NCBI GenBank assembly: GCA_963770045.1 | Contig: CAVYOD010000022.1 | Location: 186,001 to 250,000 of the forward strand | Source of the DNA: CAVYOD01 sp963770045 | GTDB taxonomy: Bacteria > Acidobacteriota > Aminicenantia > Aminicenantales > CAVYOD01 | DNA: 64,000 bases | Direction: 5' to 3' | Part shown: one piece after another, positions 17,945-27,732 of the stretch | Layout: each line of letters opens with the position of its first letter | How positions within the stretch are numbered: position 1 is the first letter of the stretch | The notes under the pieces: model-generated | The model's database searches: none | Told to the model about the DNA's origin: nothing | Seen by the model: only the letters and a program-made list of their open reading frames with translations | Translations under genes and position numbers: made by a program

Positions 17945-19069
17945 TCAGAGCGCCTTCTGATAGACGCGGAATTTCTTGTAGATCTTCCCGCCCATGCGTT
18001 CCATTTCGGCCCTGACCCTGACATTTTCTTCCATCTCGTGGTGGGTGTCCATCACCTCCATCCCGGCTTCGGTCGCCGAGATCAGCATCTTCGTCCCCAT
18101 CATCACGTCGAGGCCCAGGCCGCGGTATTTCTCCCTGATCGCGCCCAAGAGAAGGTCAAGCTGTTTGGTCTTCTTGGCCGCTCTCAGAATTTTCAAAAAA
18201 CCGAAGGGGAAGAGCCTGCCTCGGGCCTTCTGGATTCCTTCGCTGAGGTCGGGCATGGCGATGACAAAGGCCACGGGATCCTTGTCTTTGAGGACGACCT
18301 TCACGAACCGCGGATCGACGACCGGGAGGTAGCGCTTGGCCAGGTCGTTCATCTCCTTTTCATCCAGCGGGGCATAGCCGTAAATATTGCTGCTTATGTA
18401 GCACTCGTTCATCAAGCTCAGGATGGGAACGATCCAGGGCTTCATCTCTTTTCGTGATTTGAACTCCAGAAGCTCGAAGTTGCCCCGTTTTTGGACTCGC
18501 TCGAAAATTCTCCGATAAAATTCCGGGACCTCCTTGGGGACCTCGAGTTTGTAGACGAAATAATCGATATCTTTGCCGTACCCTTCGTTCTCGACGAGGC
18601 GGGGCATCCAGGCCAGGTTGTAATAGGTGGCGATCGTCGCCCTGTTCTCAAAGCCCTCGATCAAGAATCCTTCCGGATCTTGATCCGAGAACCCATAGGG
18701 GCCGATGATCTTGGTCATCCCCTTTTTCCTCGCCCAGTCTTCAACCGCCCCGAGCAGGGCGTGGACAACTTCTTGATCCTCCCAGGTCTCCAAGTATCCG
18801 AAGCGGGCGATCTTCACGTTGCGGTGTTCGTTGAATCGGCGATTGATGATTCCCATCACGCGTCCGACAAGTTCCTCCCCCCGAAAAGCGAGGAGCAAGA
18901 TGACATCGCAGTAGACGAAGGCCTTGTTTTTTTTCCGATCGAAATACTTCCGCTCGTCAAAAGAGATGGGAGGCACCCAGTTGGGCTGGCCGGCATGAAT
19001 CTTCTCCGGCAAAAAAATAAATCTTTTCAGGTCGCGCCGGGTTTTGATTTCCCTGATATCGATGGCCAT
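17945..19069 (-). CDS. GNAT-fold N-acetyltransferase-like protein
   Basis: About 374 residues of a widespread but uncharacterised family with two GNAT-like folds. The N-terminal block FIFLPEKIHAGQPNWVPP and the line GEELVGRVMGIINRRFNEH are the family landmarks. Then come KIIGPYGFSDQDPEGFLIEGF and, near the end, IREKYRGLGLDVMMGTKML, which resembles the acetyl-CoA binding turn. Substrate unknown. The start ATG (complement of 19067-19069) follows GGGAG; an in-frame upstream ATG at 19135 has no ribosome site. It is a single gene. Confidence 0.75.
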   Translation of the reverse strand: MAIDIREIKTRRDLKRFIFLPEKIHAGQPNWVPPISFDERKYFDRKKNKAFVYCDVILLLAFRGEELVGRVMGIINRRFNEHRNVKIARFGYLETWEDQEVVHALLGAVEDWARKKGMTKIIGPYGFSDQDPEGFLIEGFENRATIATYYNLAWMPRLVENEGYGKDIDYFVYKLEVPKEVPEFYRRIFERVQKRGNFELLEFKSRKEMKPWIVPILSLMNECYISSNIYGYAPLDEKEMNDLAKRYLPVVDPRFVKVVLKDKDPVAFVIAMPDLSEGIQKARGRLFPFGFLKILRAAKKTKQLDLLLGAIREKYRGLGLDVMMGTKMLISATEAGMEVMDTHHEMEENVRVRAEMERMGGKIYKKFRVYQKAL

Positions 19070-19300
19070 GGCTTCTCCCTGTTGGCACGAGTTCAAACTT
19101 TCTTCCTTTATCCTATAATCCCCCCGAAAAATCAACTAAAACTTTTTGCCCCGGGCTTCGGGCCAGGCGAAGAAATTAGGTAGAAATTTCGCCGAATTTC
19201 TTTTATGATTTCCGTGGGCGGCGAATCGCTCCCGCGTCGGTTCCTCCTGAGGGCGGAAAGATGCGCCGCCAAGGGATTGCCATCGACTAAGAAGAAGCCA

Positions 19301-20428
19301 ATGGGAGTCAATAGCCTTATCATCATCGGGCTCTTCTTGATCTTCGGGGCGGTGCTCGTCCTTCCCTTCAAGATCAGGCTCGTCGAGAGGAACCTCGAAC
19401 CTTTTCTCTTTCTCTGCGGGGTGCTGGCTCTGAGCCTCTCCGGGTTTTACTCGGGACTGCAGCTGAACGGCCGCCCGGTCCACACCGGCTGGAGCTGGAA
19501 AATCATTAAGGAAGCCCTGGCGGCTCCCGTGTACATCCCGAACAAGTTCCATCTGCCGGTCGGGATCGTCCAGGCCGTGCTCGCCGTCGGGTTGATCATC
19601 CACAAATGGCACCGGCCGATCCACCGGGGCATTCAGAAACTGATCAAGCGCCTGTCCCTTCACACCATGGTCTTCTTGCTCGTCGTCGCACTTGGCCTTC
19701 TGTCCAGCGTCATCTCCGCCATCCTGGCGGCCCTCATCCTCGCGGAGACGGTCAATGCTATGCCTCTGGCCAAGAAATCAAAGGTCGACCTCACGGTCAT
19801 TGCCTGTTTTTCTATCGGTCTCGGCGCGGCCCTGACGCCATTGGGCGAACCCCTGTCCACGATCACGGTCGCCAAATTGGCCGGGGAACCCTACCATGCC
19901 GGGTTTGATTTTTTGTTCGCCCGGCTGGCCGTTTACATCATTCCGGGTATCGTCGCCTTCGGCCTGGTCGCCGTCGCTCTTTTGAAGAAGACCAGCCACC
20001 CGAGCCAGGCGGCTCCGGCCAGCGCTTACCAGGAGTCCCTCAAGGATGTTCTGGCCAGGACGCTCAAGGTCTACGTCTTCATCATGGCCCTGGTTTTTCT
20101 CGGGGAGGGGTTCCGGCCGATCATTATCGAGTACCTGGCCAAGATGTCTTCCCAGAGTCTTTATTGGATCAACACCATCTCGGCCATCCTGGATAATGCG
20201 ACTCTCGCGGCCGCGGAAATCGGCCCCGCCTTTTCCTTGTTGCAGATCAAAGGCGCTCTGATGGGTCTGATCATCGCCGGAGGAATGCTGATCCCCGGCA
20301 ACATTCCCAACATCATCTCCGCCGGCAAGCTCGGGATCTCAAGCCGGGAGTGGGCCAGGCTGGGCGTTCCGCTCGGAGTCGCGACCATGATCGTCTATTT
20401 TTTGATCCTCTATCTACCGGGATATTGA
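19301..20428 (+). CDS. DUF1646-type putative cation transporter
   Basis: A membrane protein of about 375 residues with roughly ten helices. The motifs SLSGFYSGLQ, VIACFSIGLGAALTPLGEP and ISAILDNATLAAAEIGP resemble DUF1646, which is related to NhaD/ion-transporter-like permeases; the paired re-entrant segments TPLGEP and DNATLAA support an ion carrier. The ion is not determined. The start is taken at the ATG at 19301 (MGVNSLIIIGLFLIFG), which opens directly into helix 1; an open extension back to 19205 has no hydrophobic or conserved feature. The gene ends facing dnaN. Confidence 0.75.
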   Translation: MGVNSLIIIGLFLIFGAVLVLPFKIRLVERNLEPFLFLCGVLALSLSGFYSGLQLNGRPVHTGWSWKIIKEALAAPVYIPNKFHLPVGIVQAVLAVGLIIHKWHRPIHRGIQKLIKRLSLHTMVFLLVVALGLLSSVISAILAALILAETVNAMPLAKKSKVDLTVIACFSIGLGAALTPLGEPLSTITVAKLAGEPYHAGFDFLFARLAVYIIPGIVAFGLVAVALLKKTSHPSQAAPASAYQESLKDVLARTLKVYVFIMALVFLGEGFRPIIIEYLAKMSSQSLYWINTISAILDNATLAAAEIGPAFSLLQIKGALMGLIIAGGMLIPGNIPNIISAGKLGISSREWARLGVPLGVATMIVYFLILYLPGY

Positions 20429-20472
20429 CCCTCTGCGGAAGCCCTCTTTTATTGGCCAAAGGAGATCGCGGG

Positions 20473-20548
20473 AGAGACGAGACGGTCGAGATAGACGTGC
20501 TTAGTTTTTGACGGGCCGCGCGGGGGGACGGGGGACGAGATCGCCGTC
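20473..20548. repeat. GACGAGA-type repeat, copy D
   Basis: GACGAGACGGTCGAGATAG, then a second block GGGGGACGAGATCG, between two convergent genes. A TTTTTGACG follows the first block as in the promoter-linked copies, but the next 30 bases are very GC-rich and contain no -10 box, so this copy does not look like a promoter. Confidence 0.5.
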
Positions 20549-20549
20549 T

Positions 20550-21650
20550 CTAGATTTTCATCGGCATGAGCACGTAGACGTTCCGGACCTCTTCCTCCGA
20601 ATCGGGCCTCAGCAGCACGGCGCTGTTTTCATCCTTGAGCTCGAGGCGGACCTTCTCGGCGCTGACCGTCGAGAGAAAGTCAAGAAGATATTGTGAGTTA
20701 AACCCGATCTCCAGCTCCTGTCCGGAATATTCCACGGCGAGCTTATCGCGGGCTTCGCCGATCTCGGGGTTGGAAGAAAAAAGCCTCAGCCTGTTCTTAT
20801 CAAGATAAAACTTTATCCCCCGGGATCGCTCCGTGGACAGCAAAGAGACGCGCCGGATCGAATCGGTGAGCTCCGCCCTGGAGACCAGGAGCAGATGGGG
20901 GTTCTCTTTGGGAATGACCGCCTCAAAATTGGGAAACTTGCTTTCGATGACCCGCGAAATCAAGATCCTGTTCTTCACTCTGAAAAAGAGGTTGTTCTCA
21001 TCCAGGTCGAACTCGACGGTCTCGTCTTCGTTCTTCCTCAGCTCGCTGAGGGTCTTCTTGGCCACGATCACTCTGATCTCTTTATCGACTCGCAGTTTTT
21101 CCTGGGGCGCGGAGGTATAGGAAAGGCGGTGTCCGTCGGTGCTGACAAGCTCCACCTGGTTATTCTTGAGGACCATCAGGGCGCCGTTCAGGTAGTAGCG
21201 CTGTTCTTGGGTAATGGCATAATAAACCCGGTCGATCATCTCTTTGAAGCGGGACAGAGGAAGCCGAATGTTCTTTTCAAATTTCGACTCGGGAACCTGG
21301 GGGTAATCCTCTCTGGGCAGGCAGAGGACCTTGAACTCGCTCTCCCCGGCTGTGATCTGCATGACCATGTCGTCATTTTCCCGGAACGAAACCATCTCTC
21401 CTTCGGGCAGTGATTTGACAATCTCGAAAATCTTTTTCCCGGAGATCGTGATCGCCCCGGGCGTCTCGATCTCGGCCGGGAAGTGCGTCTTGAGCCCGAC
21501 TTCGAGGTCGGTGCCGGTCAATTCGACCTCGTCCTGGGTCACGTTCACCAGGATATTGGCCAGGATGGGCATGGTGTTCCTTTTTTCAACGATTCCCTGC
21601 AGAAGCTGCAGTTCCTCGAGGATGTTTTCCTTCAGAATCGAGAATTTCAT
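20550..21650 (-). CDS. dnaN: DNA polymerase III beta subunit (sliding clamp)
   Basis: The processivity clamp, 366 residues, made of three repeats of the clamp fold. It starts MKFSILKENILEELQLLQGI and has RNTMPILANILVNV, YLNGALMVLKNNQVELVSTDGHRL and the C-terminal VLMPMKI that closes the ring. The ATG at 21650 (complement) follows GGAAGGTG; the longer frame to 21665 is rejected for that reason. It is downstream of dnaA on the same strand, the common dnaA-dnaN order. Confidence 0.97.
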   Translation of the reverse strand: MKFSILKENILEELQLLQGIVEKRNTMPILANILVNVTQDEVELTGTDLEVGLKTHFPAEIETPGAITISGKKIFEIVKSLPEGEMVSFRENDDMVMQITAGESEFKVLCLPREDYPQVPESKFEKNIRLPLSRFKEMIDRVYYAITQEQRYYLNGALMVLKNNQVELVSTDGHRLSYTSAPQEKLRVDKEIRVIVAKKTLSELRKNEDETVEFDLDENNLFFRVKNRILISRVIESKFPNFEAVIPKENPHLLLVSRAELTDSIRRVSLLSTERSRGIKFYLDKNRLRLFSSNPEIGEARDKLAVEYSGQELEIGFNSQYLLDFLSTVSAEKVRLELKDENSAVLLRPDSEEEVRNVYVLMPMKI

Positions 21651-21772
21651 GTTTGCACCTTCCAATCCGTGCTCTTACCTTTATTATTTATATTAATATT
21701 AAGTCAAGATTAGAAGAGAATATAAATAAAAGCAAATGAAATGTGCAAATCTCTCCTAACCTCTTAATTTCA
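21651..21772. other. very AT-rich dnaA-dnaN spacer
   Basis: 122 bp dominated by A/T runs (for example TTTATATTAATATTAAG). On the minus strand a TTGACT lies 15 bp from TAATAA, a possible dnaN promoter. No good DnaA box is seen, so it could serve as an unwinding region only together with the boxes upstream of dnaA. Confidence 0.4.
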
Positions 21773-23105
21773 CTACTGAATATAACTGATCAGGGTGTTG
21801 ATTTCTTTGTTGAATTCACTATCCTCGTTCCGCATCTTCTCGATTTTCCGGATGCTGTGGAGGACCGTGGTGTGGTGTTTTCCACCGAATTTCTTACCGA
21901 TTTCCGGAAGGGAGACCTTGGTCAATTCCTTGGAAAGATACATGGCCACCTGGCGGGGGAAGGCGATCTTCGGCGAGTTGTTCTTGGATTTCAATTGCGC
22001 CAGCTTGATCTTGAACTTGATGACAGACGAGCTTCTGGATCTTTTCCACAGTGACGACCATCGCGGCCGAATCGAGAAGGCTCTTGAGGGCTTCCTTGGT
22101 CAGGTCCAGCTCGACTTTTTCGCCCTTGAGAGAAGCGTAGGCGATCACCCGGCGCAGATAGCCCTCGAGCTCGCGGATGTTGGAGTGGACCTTGTCGGCG
22201 ATGTAAAGAGCCACGCTCTCCGGAAGAACGATGCCCTCCAACTCCGACTTCTTTTTCAGGATGGCGATCCGCGTTTCGATATCGGGTGGTTTCAGGTCGG
22301 CGATCAGCCCCCATTCGAAACGGCTGCGGAACCTCTCTTCGAGGTTGGGGATTTCTTTCGGCGGACAGTCGCTCGAGATGACGATCTGTTTTTGGTTATC
22401 GTAAAGGTGATTGAAGGTGTGGAAAAATTCCTCTTTGGTCCGCTCCCGGCCGGACAGATAGTGGATGTCATCCATCAACAGAACGTCGACGCTCCGGTAT
22501 TTCTGCCGAAAGTCGAGGATCTTTCCGTACTGGAGATGGTTGATCAGGTCGTTCATGAATTTCTCGGTGGTGATGTAGATGGTTTTCAAGCGGTGATTGG
22601 TCTTGAGCGCGAAATGGCCGATGGCGTTCATCAGGTGGGTCTTGCCCAGACCGGCTCCGCCGTAGATGTAGAGAGGGTTATAGGATTTCGCCGGGTTCTT
22701 GGCCACGGCGATGGCGGCGGCGTGAGCGAACTGGTTGCAGGAGCCCACGACAAAATTTTCGAAGGTGTAATTGGGGTTCAGATTGGGATTGAGCAGCGCG
22801 CCCTGGCGCGTCTTGCGCTCTTCGGGGGAGCGGCGGATGAACGAGGAGGGGGTTTCATCGAAAATGTATTTGACATCAAAGACCTTGCCGAAAAGCGCCT
22901 TCGAGGACTCGTTGATCAAGCCGGAGTAATGGAAAGAGAGCCAATCCCGAAAGTAGGAATTCGGGACTTTGATATAGAAACATTCTTTTTCCTCGCCGAT
23001 ATAGGCCGTGGGCTCAAACCAGGTTTCAAAACTGTTCTCATCGATCTTTGATTGAATGGCTTGAAGAATTTGAAACCACGGGTTATTTTTTTCTTCGGGT
23101 TCCAT
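21773..23105 (-). CDS. dnaA: chromosomal replication initiator DnaA (one frameshift)
   Basis: It binds oriC and loads the helicase. Domain I opens ENNP-type (NNPWFQILQAIQSKIDE). The AAA+ domain has Walker A GGAGLGKTHL, Walker B VLLMDDIHYL and sensor FRSRFEWGLIADLKPPD. Domain IV has the DNA-binding signature FGGKHHTTVLHSIRK. As read, the frame is lost at about 22017: removing one base from the CTT there joins VCHQ to FKIKLAQLKSKNNSPK and restores about 444 residues. The gene is essential, so a sequence error is far likelier than a mutation. Three DnaA-box-like sites sit just upstream. Confidence 0.96.
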
Positions 23106-23198
23106 GACCGACTTTCAGTTTTCCACAGAAATTTCCACAGCTGTGGAAAACCCTTCTGTCTCTGCTGATCAAAGGCGAAAGGCTGAGAAGGCTAGGTC
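23106..23198. promoter_or_regulatory. DnaA-box cluster in the dnaA leader (candidate oriC or autoregulatory site)
   Basis: Three box-like 9-mers in 32 bp: TTTTCCACA (23119-23127), ATTTCCACA (23131-23139) and, inverted, TGTGGAAAA (23142-23150). Consensus is TTATCCACA. They lie between the dnaA -10 box and its start codon, so autorepression is an alternative to origin function. A run of eight T (23231-23238) further upstream could unwind. Confidence 0.55.
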
Positions 23199-23227
23199 AT
23201 GATAGCACTTTGATTTTTGGTTTTCAA
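23199..23227 (-). promoter_or_regulatory. dnaA promoter
   Basis: On the minus strand: -35 TTGAAA (23222-23227), a 17-bp spacer and -10 TATCAT (23199-23204) preceded by TGC. The leader of about 90 nt contains the DnaA boxes. Confidence 0.6.
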
Positions 23228-23261
23228 GAATTTTTTTTAATCGTCAGGGCCACAGGAAAAG

Positions 23262-23393
23262 TTGCCATCACAAAGGGACGCCTGTATAATAAATAGAGCC
23301 TTTTCGCGGAGCCCTTCCCTGGGCGGTGGCTGGAGGGGAAATCCCCTGACCCCGGTTCTTCCGCTTGGATTAGTTCAAAAAATATGTTATAAA
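23262..23393 (+). promoter_or_regulatory. two tandem promoters for rpmB
   Basis: P1: TTGCCA (23262-23267), 17 bp, TATAAT (23285-23290). P2: TTGGAT (23365-23370), 17 bp, TATAAA (23388-23393). P1 gives a leader of about 120 nt containing GGGG-AAAT-CCCC; P2 gives about 18 nt. Confidence 0.6.
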
Positions 23394-23417
23394 GTGATCC
23401 CTAAAGAGAGAAATAAA

Positions 23418-23609
23418 ATGCCCAAAGTGTGTGCGATCTGTCAAAAAGGCCCGGTCTTCGGGCACGGCATAAGCCATTCCCACAAGGCCTCGCCCAAAAA
23501 ATGGAAGCCCAACCTGCAGCGGGTCAAAGCGCAAACCTCCTCCGGGATCAAACAGATCTGGGTTTGCACGCGGTGTCTCCGCTCGGGAAGAGTCCAGAAG
23601 ACCGCCTGA
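23418..23609 (+). CDS. rpmB: 50S ribosomal protein L28
   Basis: A 63-residue large-subunit protein. It starts MPKVCAICQKGPVFGHGISHSH and ends CTRCLRSGRVQKTA; the paired CxxC motifs show the zinc-binding form. The start ATG at 23418 follows AAAGAGAG. It converges on the rel gene. Confidence 0.96.
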   Translation: MPKVCAICQKGPVFGHGISHSHKASPKKWKPNLQRVKAQTSSGIKQIWVCTRCLRSGRVQKTA

Positions 23610-23626
23610 GTTTCTGCGCGCCGAGT

Positions 23627-25778
23627 TTAGACCCGTTCGACCGAGAATATCTCTTTGAGGCCGGATATTTTCTGGATGATGGTCTCGTAATGTTTGATGT
23701 CCCGGATGACCAGGCTGATGGAGATGTGCGCTTTTCGATCCGGGAAGGTGGCGACTTCAGCCTTGGTGATGTTCCCCTCGAGCTCGGCGATTCCCGACGC
23801 GACCTTGGCCAAGACTCCCGGCGAATCGACCGTTTTGATAACCAGCCGGCCTTTATAAGGGCCAGTTGCCGCGCTGTCCCATGAGACCTCGACCATCCGC
23901 TCGTGGTCCAGGACCTCTTTGGTGACGTAAGGACAGCGCAGGGAATGAACCGTGATCCCCTTCCCCGAAGTAATATATCCGACCACGGGCTCCCCTTTGA
24001 TCGGCGAGCAGCATTTGGCGAGGCTCACCAATTGTCCCTCGCCGTTCTTGACCTGAATCCCGGGCGATGATCTTCCGGTGACCCGGGTCAAGACCTTGTC
24101 AATGAAGGTGGCCTTTTTCTCGATGATCGCCTTCGACGGAAAGAGCCTTTGCATAAGGTCTTTGTCGACAACCACTTTTCCGAGCCCCACCAGGCTATAG
24201 AAATCATCCCGGTTCTTGATCTGGGTGCTGACCACCTCCGAGAGTTGGCGCACGAAAGGCTCGTCTTTGAGGAGCGAAGGGCCAATCTTGTATTTCTGAA
24301 CCTGTTTTTCCCACAGCTTTTTTCCCAGGGCTATCCGCTTGGCTTTTTCCTTGAGGTTGAGCCAGTGCTTGATGGAGCGCCGGGCGTCCGAGGTGGAGAC
24401 GATGGTCAGCCAGGATGCGGCTCGGGGTTTTTTCAGGAGCGGTGATGATCTCGACGATATCCCCGGTTTTCAGTGCGGTCTTCAGCGGAGAAAGCCGATT
24501 GTTGATCTTGGCCGCGGTGGCGTGGAGCCCGATCTCCGAGTGGATCTTGAAGGCGAAATCGAGCCCCGAAGCGCCGGCGGGCAAATTGATGACCTTCCCT
24601 TTCGGGGTGAAGACATAGATGTCTTCCGGGATCAGGTTCGTCTTCAGGCTTTTCAGAAATTCTTTGGGGTTTTTCTGTTCCTCGTAGAGCTCGACCATTT
24701 CGCGCAGCCAGACCAGCCGCTGGTCTTCTTTGGCCAGGGCCTGGGCGTCGGTCTCCTTGTATCTCCAGTGGGCGGCGATCCCGTTCTCGGCGAGGTCATT
24801 CATCTCCCTGGTCCGGATCTGGATCTCAAAAGTCTCTTTGTCCTCGGTGATGATGGTCGTGTGGAGGGCCTGGTAGAGGTTGGTCTTGGGTGTGGCGATG
24901 AAATCTCTGAAGCGGTGGGGAAGCGGATGCCACCGCTGGTGGATGATCCCCAGCGCACCGTAGCAATTCTTCACGCTGTCTGTGATCAGCCGCAGGGCCA
25001 GGAAATCATAGACCTCGTCAAAATCAATGCTCTGCCGTTTCATTTTATTATAGATGCTGTAAGGACGCTTGATCCGGTGTTGGATTTCCGCCGGAATGTT
25101 ATTCTCTTTCATGAGCTGCTCAAGCGTCTTTTTGATTTTTTCGAGCTGCTTCTCGGCTTTCTTTTTCTGCGGCTCCACCTGCGCGATGACCCCGAAGTAA
25201 TCATCCGGGGCGACGTACCGGAAAGAGAGGTCCTCGAGCTCGGCCTTGATCCGCCCCATGCCCAGCCGGTTAGCGATGGGGGCGTAGATCTCCAGCGTTT
25301 CTCTGGCGATCTGCCGCTGCTTCTCTTCATCCAAAAAGTTGAGCGTTTTGAGGTTGTGGATCCGGTCCGCGAGCTTGATGAAGATCACCCGGAGGTCGTC
25401 GGTCATCGCCAGGATGATTTTCCGGATCGTTTCGGCTTGACGGATTTCCGGGGACGAGTCCTCGACCCGGCCGATCTTGGTCACCCCCTCGACCAAATCC
25501 AGGACTTCCTGGCCGAAGGTATTCTTGATCTCATCGGCGCCGATGTCGGTGTCTTCAAGGACATCATGGAGGAGTCCCGCGACCAGCGTTGTCTTATCCA
25601 GATGCAGGTCGGCCAGCAGGTTGATGACTTCCAGGGGATGGCTGAGGTAGGGCTCTCCCGATCGGCGAATCTGACCCTTGTGGGCCCGGGCGGCAAAGAC
25701 ATAGGCCTTCTTGAGAAGATTGATATCCTTCTCGCTGTAGGTCGTGAGCTTATCCAGGATGTCGTCGAAACGGATCAT
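23627..25778 (-). CDS. rel: bifunctional (p)ppGpp synthetase/hydrolase, Rel/SpoT type (one frameshift)
   Basis: It makes and degrades the stringent-response alarmone. The HD hydrolase (1-190) has H71/D72 in LLHDVLEDT and LADRIHNLKTL. The synthetase (about 220-340) has HRIKRPYSIYNKMKRQ, the positive RFRD motif of bifunctional enzymes, and NLYQALHTTI. TGS (about 390-450, IYVFTPKGKVINLPAGAS) and C-terminal ACT domains follow. The frame breaks in six T at 24428-24433 (plus view); removing one joins ITAPEK to PRAASWLTIVSTSDARRS and on to VSTQIKNRDDFYSLVG. Corrected length is about 717 residues. Its ATG overlaps the gmhB stop. Confidence 0.95.
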
Positions 25779-26365
25779 GGGTCTGAAAGAGTGATCTTCT
25801 CCCGGTCAAGGATCCAATCGACCGCCTCCAGGAGGTCCGCGGCCACGTGGGCCGGGGCGTTCCCTTGCTGTTGGAGCGCAAGCAGAGAATCCTTTCCATA
25901 CCCGGTGAGGACCAGGACGGGCTGGGATTGGAGGTTGATCCCGAACAGGATGTCTTCGACTTTGTCGCCGATCATGTAGGATTTGCCGAGGTCGATGTCC
26001 AGGGCCGCGGCGGCCTGAAGGCCCATCCCGGGCAAGGGCTTCCGGCAGGCGCAGTCGTCCCGGTACTTGGGGTCGACGGAATCGAGATAGTGGGGGCAGT
26101 AGTAGAAAGCGTCGAGGCGGGCCCCGTTGGCCGCGAAGGACGCCTTCATGTTTTGGTGAATGCTTTCGAGATCGCGCTCGGTCAGGAGTCCGCGTCCGAT
26201 CCCCGACTGGTTGGTGATCACGATGGCCAGGAAGCCGGCCCGGTTGATTTTTTTTACCGCCTCGAAGCTGAACGGGTAGATCAGGATCTGGCCGGTGCTG
26301 GAGGGGTAGCCGATGTCCTCGTTCAGCGTGCCGTCTCTGTCCAGAAAAACCGCTCTTCTTTTCAT
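25775..26365 (-). CDS. gmhB: D-glycero-D-manno-heptose-1,7-bisphosphate 7-phosphatase
   Basis: A HAD-family phosphatase in ADP-heptose synthesis for the LPS inner core, 196 residues. The nucleophile motif is D9-R-D11-G-T in VFLDRDGTLNED, motif II is TNQSGIGRG, and the zinc loop is CPHYLDSVDPKYRDDCACRKP (split C-x-H ... C-x-C), all GmhB features. Motif IV is MIGDKVEDI. It overlaps the heptosyltransferase gene upstream and rel downstream by 4 bp each, forming a tight operon. Confidence 0.92.
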   Translation of the reverse strand: MKRRAVFLDRDGTLNEDIGYPSSTGQILIYPFSFEAVKKINRAGFLAIVITNQSGIGRGLLTERDLESIHQNMKASFAANGARLDAFYYCPHYLDSVDPKYRDDCACRKPLPGMGLQAAAALDIDLGKSYMIGDKVEDILFGINLQSQPVLVLTGYGKDSLLALQQQGNAPAHVAADLLEAVDWILDREKITLSDP

Positions 26366-27366
26366 CCGATCATTCTTTGGCCGGCTTCATAGACTTCTTG
26401 GGGAGTAATCTGGGCCAGGCAGCGGTGGTCGAACGGGCACTTTCTGTAGAGGCAGGGCCAACAGGGAACCTCTTTGCGCAGGACAAGCGCGGGCTCATGG
26501 AACGGCCCGGTCCTGGCAGGGTCCGTCGGCCCGAACAGCGCGACCAGGGGAACCCGGACGGCGTTGGCGATGTGCATCGGCCCGGAATCATTGGAGATAA
26601 AGAGCCCGGCCGAAGCGACAAGAGCAGCGAGCTCCCGCAGGGTCGTTTTCCCGGCAAAGCTGACCGGCCTTTTCTCCATGCCCGCGGCGACGCTTTCGAC
26701 CAGGCCGGTCTCATCCGCTGAGCCGACGAGGACAACCTGGGCGTCCGCCTTTTTTTGGAAGAGAGTGCCGAGGGCGGCAAACGAGGCGGGCGGCCACCTC
26801 TTGGCGGGCCCGTAGGATGCGCCGGGGCTGAAGATGACCAGCGGCCGGCCGGGGTCCACCCCGGCCTCGCCCAATATTTTTTTGGCGGCCGCGAGCTCTT
26901 CACTTGTCAGGTGCAGATTTATATCAGGAGGCGAGGTTTTGAGTCCCAGGCGGGCGAGGAGGTTCAGGTAATAATTCAACTGGTGGAGGGCAGCTTCGGA
27001 ATCCCGGCCGGGGACGCTCTCCGTTAGAAGAAGCCGCCGGGCGTCACGGGCATAACCCCAGCGCCGGGGAATTCGCGCCAGCCGGAACAAGAGAGCAGAG
27101 GAAAAAGAATTGGTCAGCAGAACGCCGATCTCAAAACCGTAACCGTTCAGGGTCCGGCCGCAAGCTCTCAAATCCCGGATGTTATTGAGGGCCGGGATGG
27201 TGATGACGCCGGACAGGCCGCCGTTTTTTGGAAAGAGATCTTTGACCCAGGCCTGGGCGGCAAGCCAGATCTCGGCTTCCGGGAAATTTGACCTCAGGCA
27301 TTCGATGGCCGGAAGAGAGAGGATCGCGTCTCCTATCCAGTTGGGCACGCGGACAACAATTTTCAT
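26362..27366 (-). CDS. waaF: ADP-heptose:LPS heptosyltransferase (WaaF-like)
   Basis: A GT9-family transferase that adds heptose to the LPS core at the inner membrane, about 334 residues. The N-terminal VRVPNWIGDAILSLPAIECLR and C-terminal SNDSGPMHIANAVRVPLVALFGPTDP (read as two motifs) are WaaF hallmarks, as is FSPGASYGPAKRWP. The cysteines in CWPCLYRKCPFDHRC near the end match the type II enzyme. The first in-frame ATG (27375) overlaps the promoter -10 box, so the second ATG at 27366, right at the expected transcript start, is chosen. Confidence 0.9.
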   Translation of the reverse strand: MKIVVRVPNWIGDAILSLPAIECLRSNFPEAEIWLAAQAWVKDLFPKNGGLSGVITIPALNNIRDLRACGRTLNGYGFEIGVLLTNSFSSALLFRLARIPRRWGYARDARRLLLTESVPGRDSEAALHQLNYYLNLLARLGLKTSPPDINLHLTSEELAAAKKILGEAGVDPGRPLVIFSPGASYGPAKRWPPASFAALGTLFQKKADAQVVLVGSADETGLVESVAAGMEKRPVSFAGKTTLRELAALVASAGLFISNDSGPMHIANAVRVPLVALFGPTDPARTGPFHEPALVLRKEVPCWPCLYRKCPFDHRCLAQITPQEVYEAGQRMIG

Positions 27367-27373
27367 CGCCTTC

Positions 27374-27402
27374 ATTCTATTCGCGAGGCTGAGTTATGTC
27401 AA
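27374..27402 (-). promoter_or_regulatory. promoter of the waaF-gmhB-rel operon
   Basis: On the minus strand: a perfect -35 TTGACA (27397-27402), 17 bp and -10 TAGAAT (27374-27379). The expected start point falls on the ATG at 27366, giving a leaderless mRNA. Confidence 0.7.
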
Positions 27403-27432
27403 AAAGACGAAGGGGCGAAGAAAAACTTTCCG

Positions 27433-27708
27433 TCAGTCTGAAGAGGTAGAATCCGGCACCTTTGCCTTGGGCTCCTTTTTTTCCGGGGCTGGTTTTTCTT
27501 TTGTCTTTTCTTCTTTATCTGGACTCTTTTTGTGGGCGTAATCAGTGATATACCAGCCTTCCCCCTTGAACTGCAGCGCCGGCGCGGAGAGCACTTTGCT
27601 CACCGTGCCGCCGCACCTGGGGCATTTCATAGGCGGCTTGTCACTGAACCTCTGGAGGATCTCAAATATAAAGTGGCATTGAGAACATTTGTATTCGTAA
27701 AGCGGCAT
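27433..27708 (-). CDS. FmdB-family zinc-ribbon protein
   Basis: A 91-residue regulator-like protein. The N-terminal 45 residues form the FmdB zinc ribbon (MPLYEYKCSQCHFIFEILQ ... MKCPRCGG) with two CxxC pairs. A charged Lys/Glu/Pro tail (HKKSPDKEEKTKEKPAPEKK) follows and is probably disordered. FmdB proteins are named for formamidase regulation, but most have unknown roles. An extended -10 box (TGC-TATAAT, about 27733-27741) lies just upstream. Confidence 0.88.
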   Translation of the reverse strand: MPLYEYKCSQCHFIFEILQRFSDKPPMKCPRCGGTVSKVLSAPALQFKGEGWYITDYAHKKSPDKEEKTKEKPAPEKKEPKAKVPDSTSSD

Positions 27709-27732
27709 CTCAAATCCTCGGAAAAAAAATAT

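Noticed and set aside
24339..25979. A 546-codon plus-strand open frame
   Set aside because: It is antisense to rel; the rel domains are complete on the minus strand. The composition is typical of a shadow frame.
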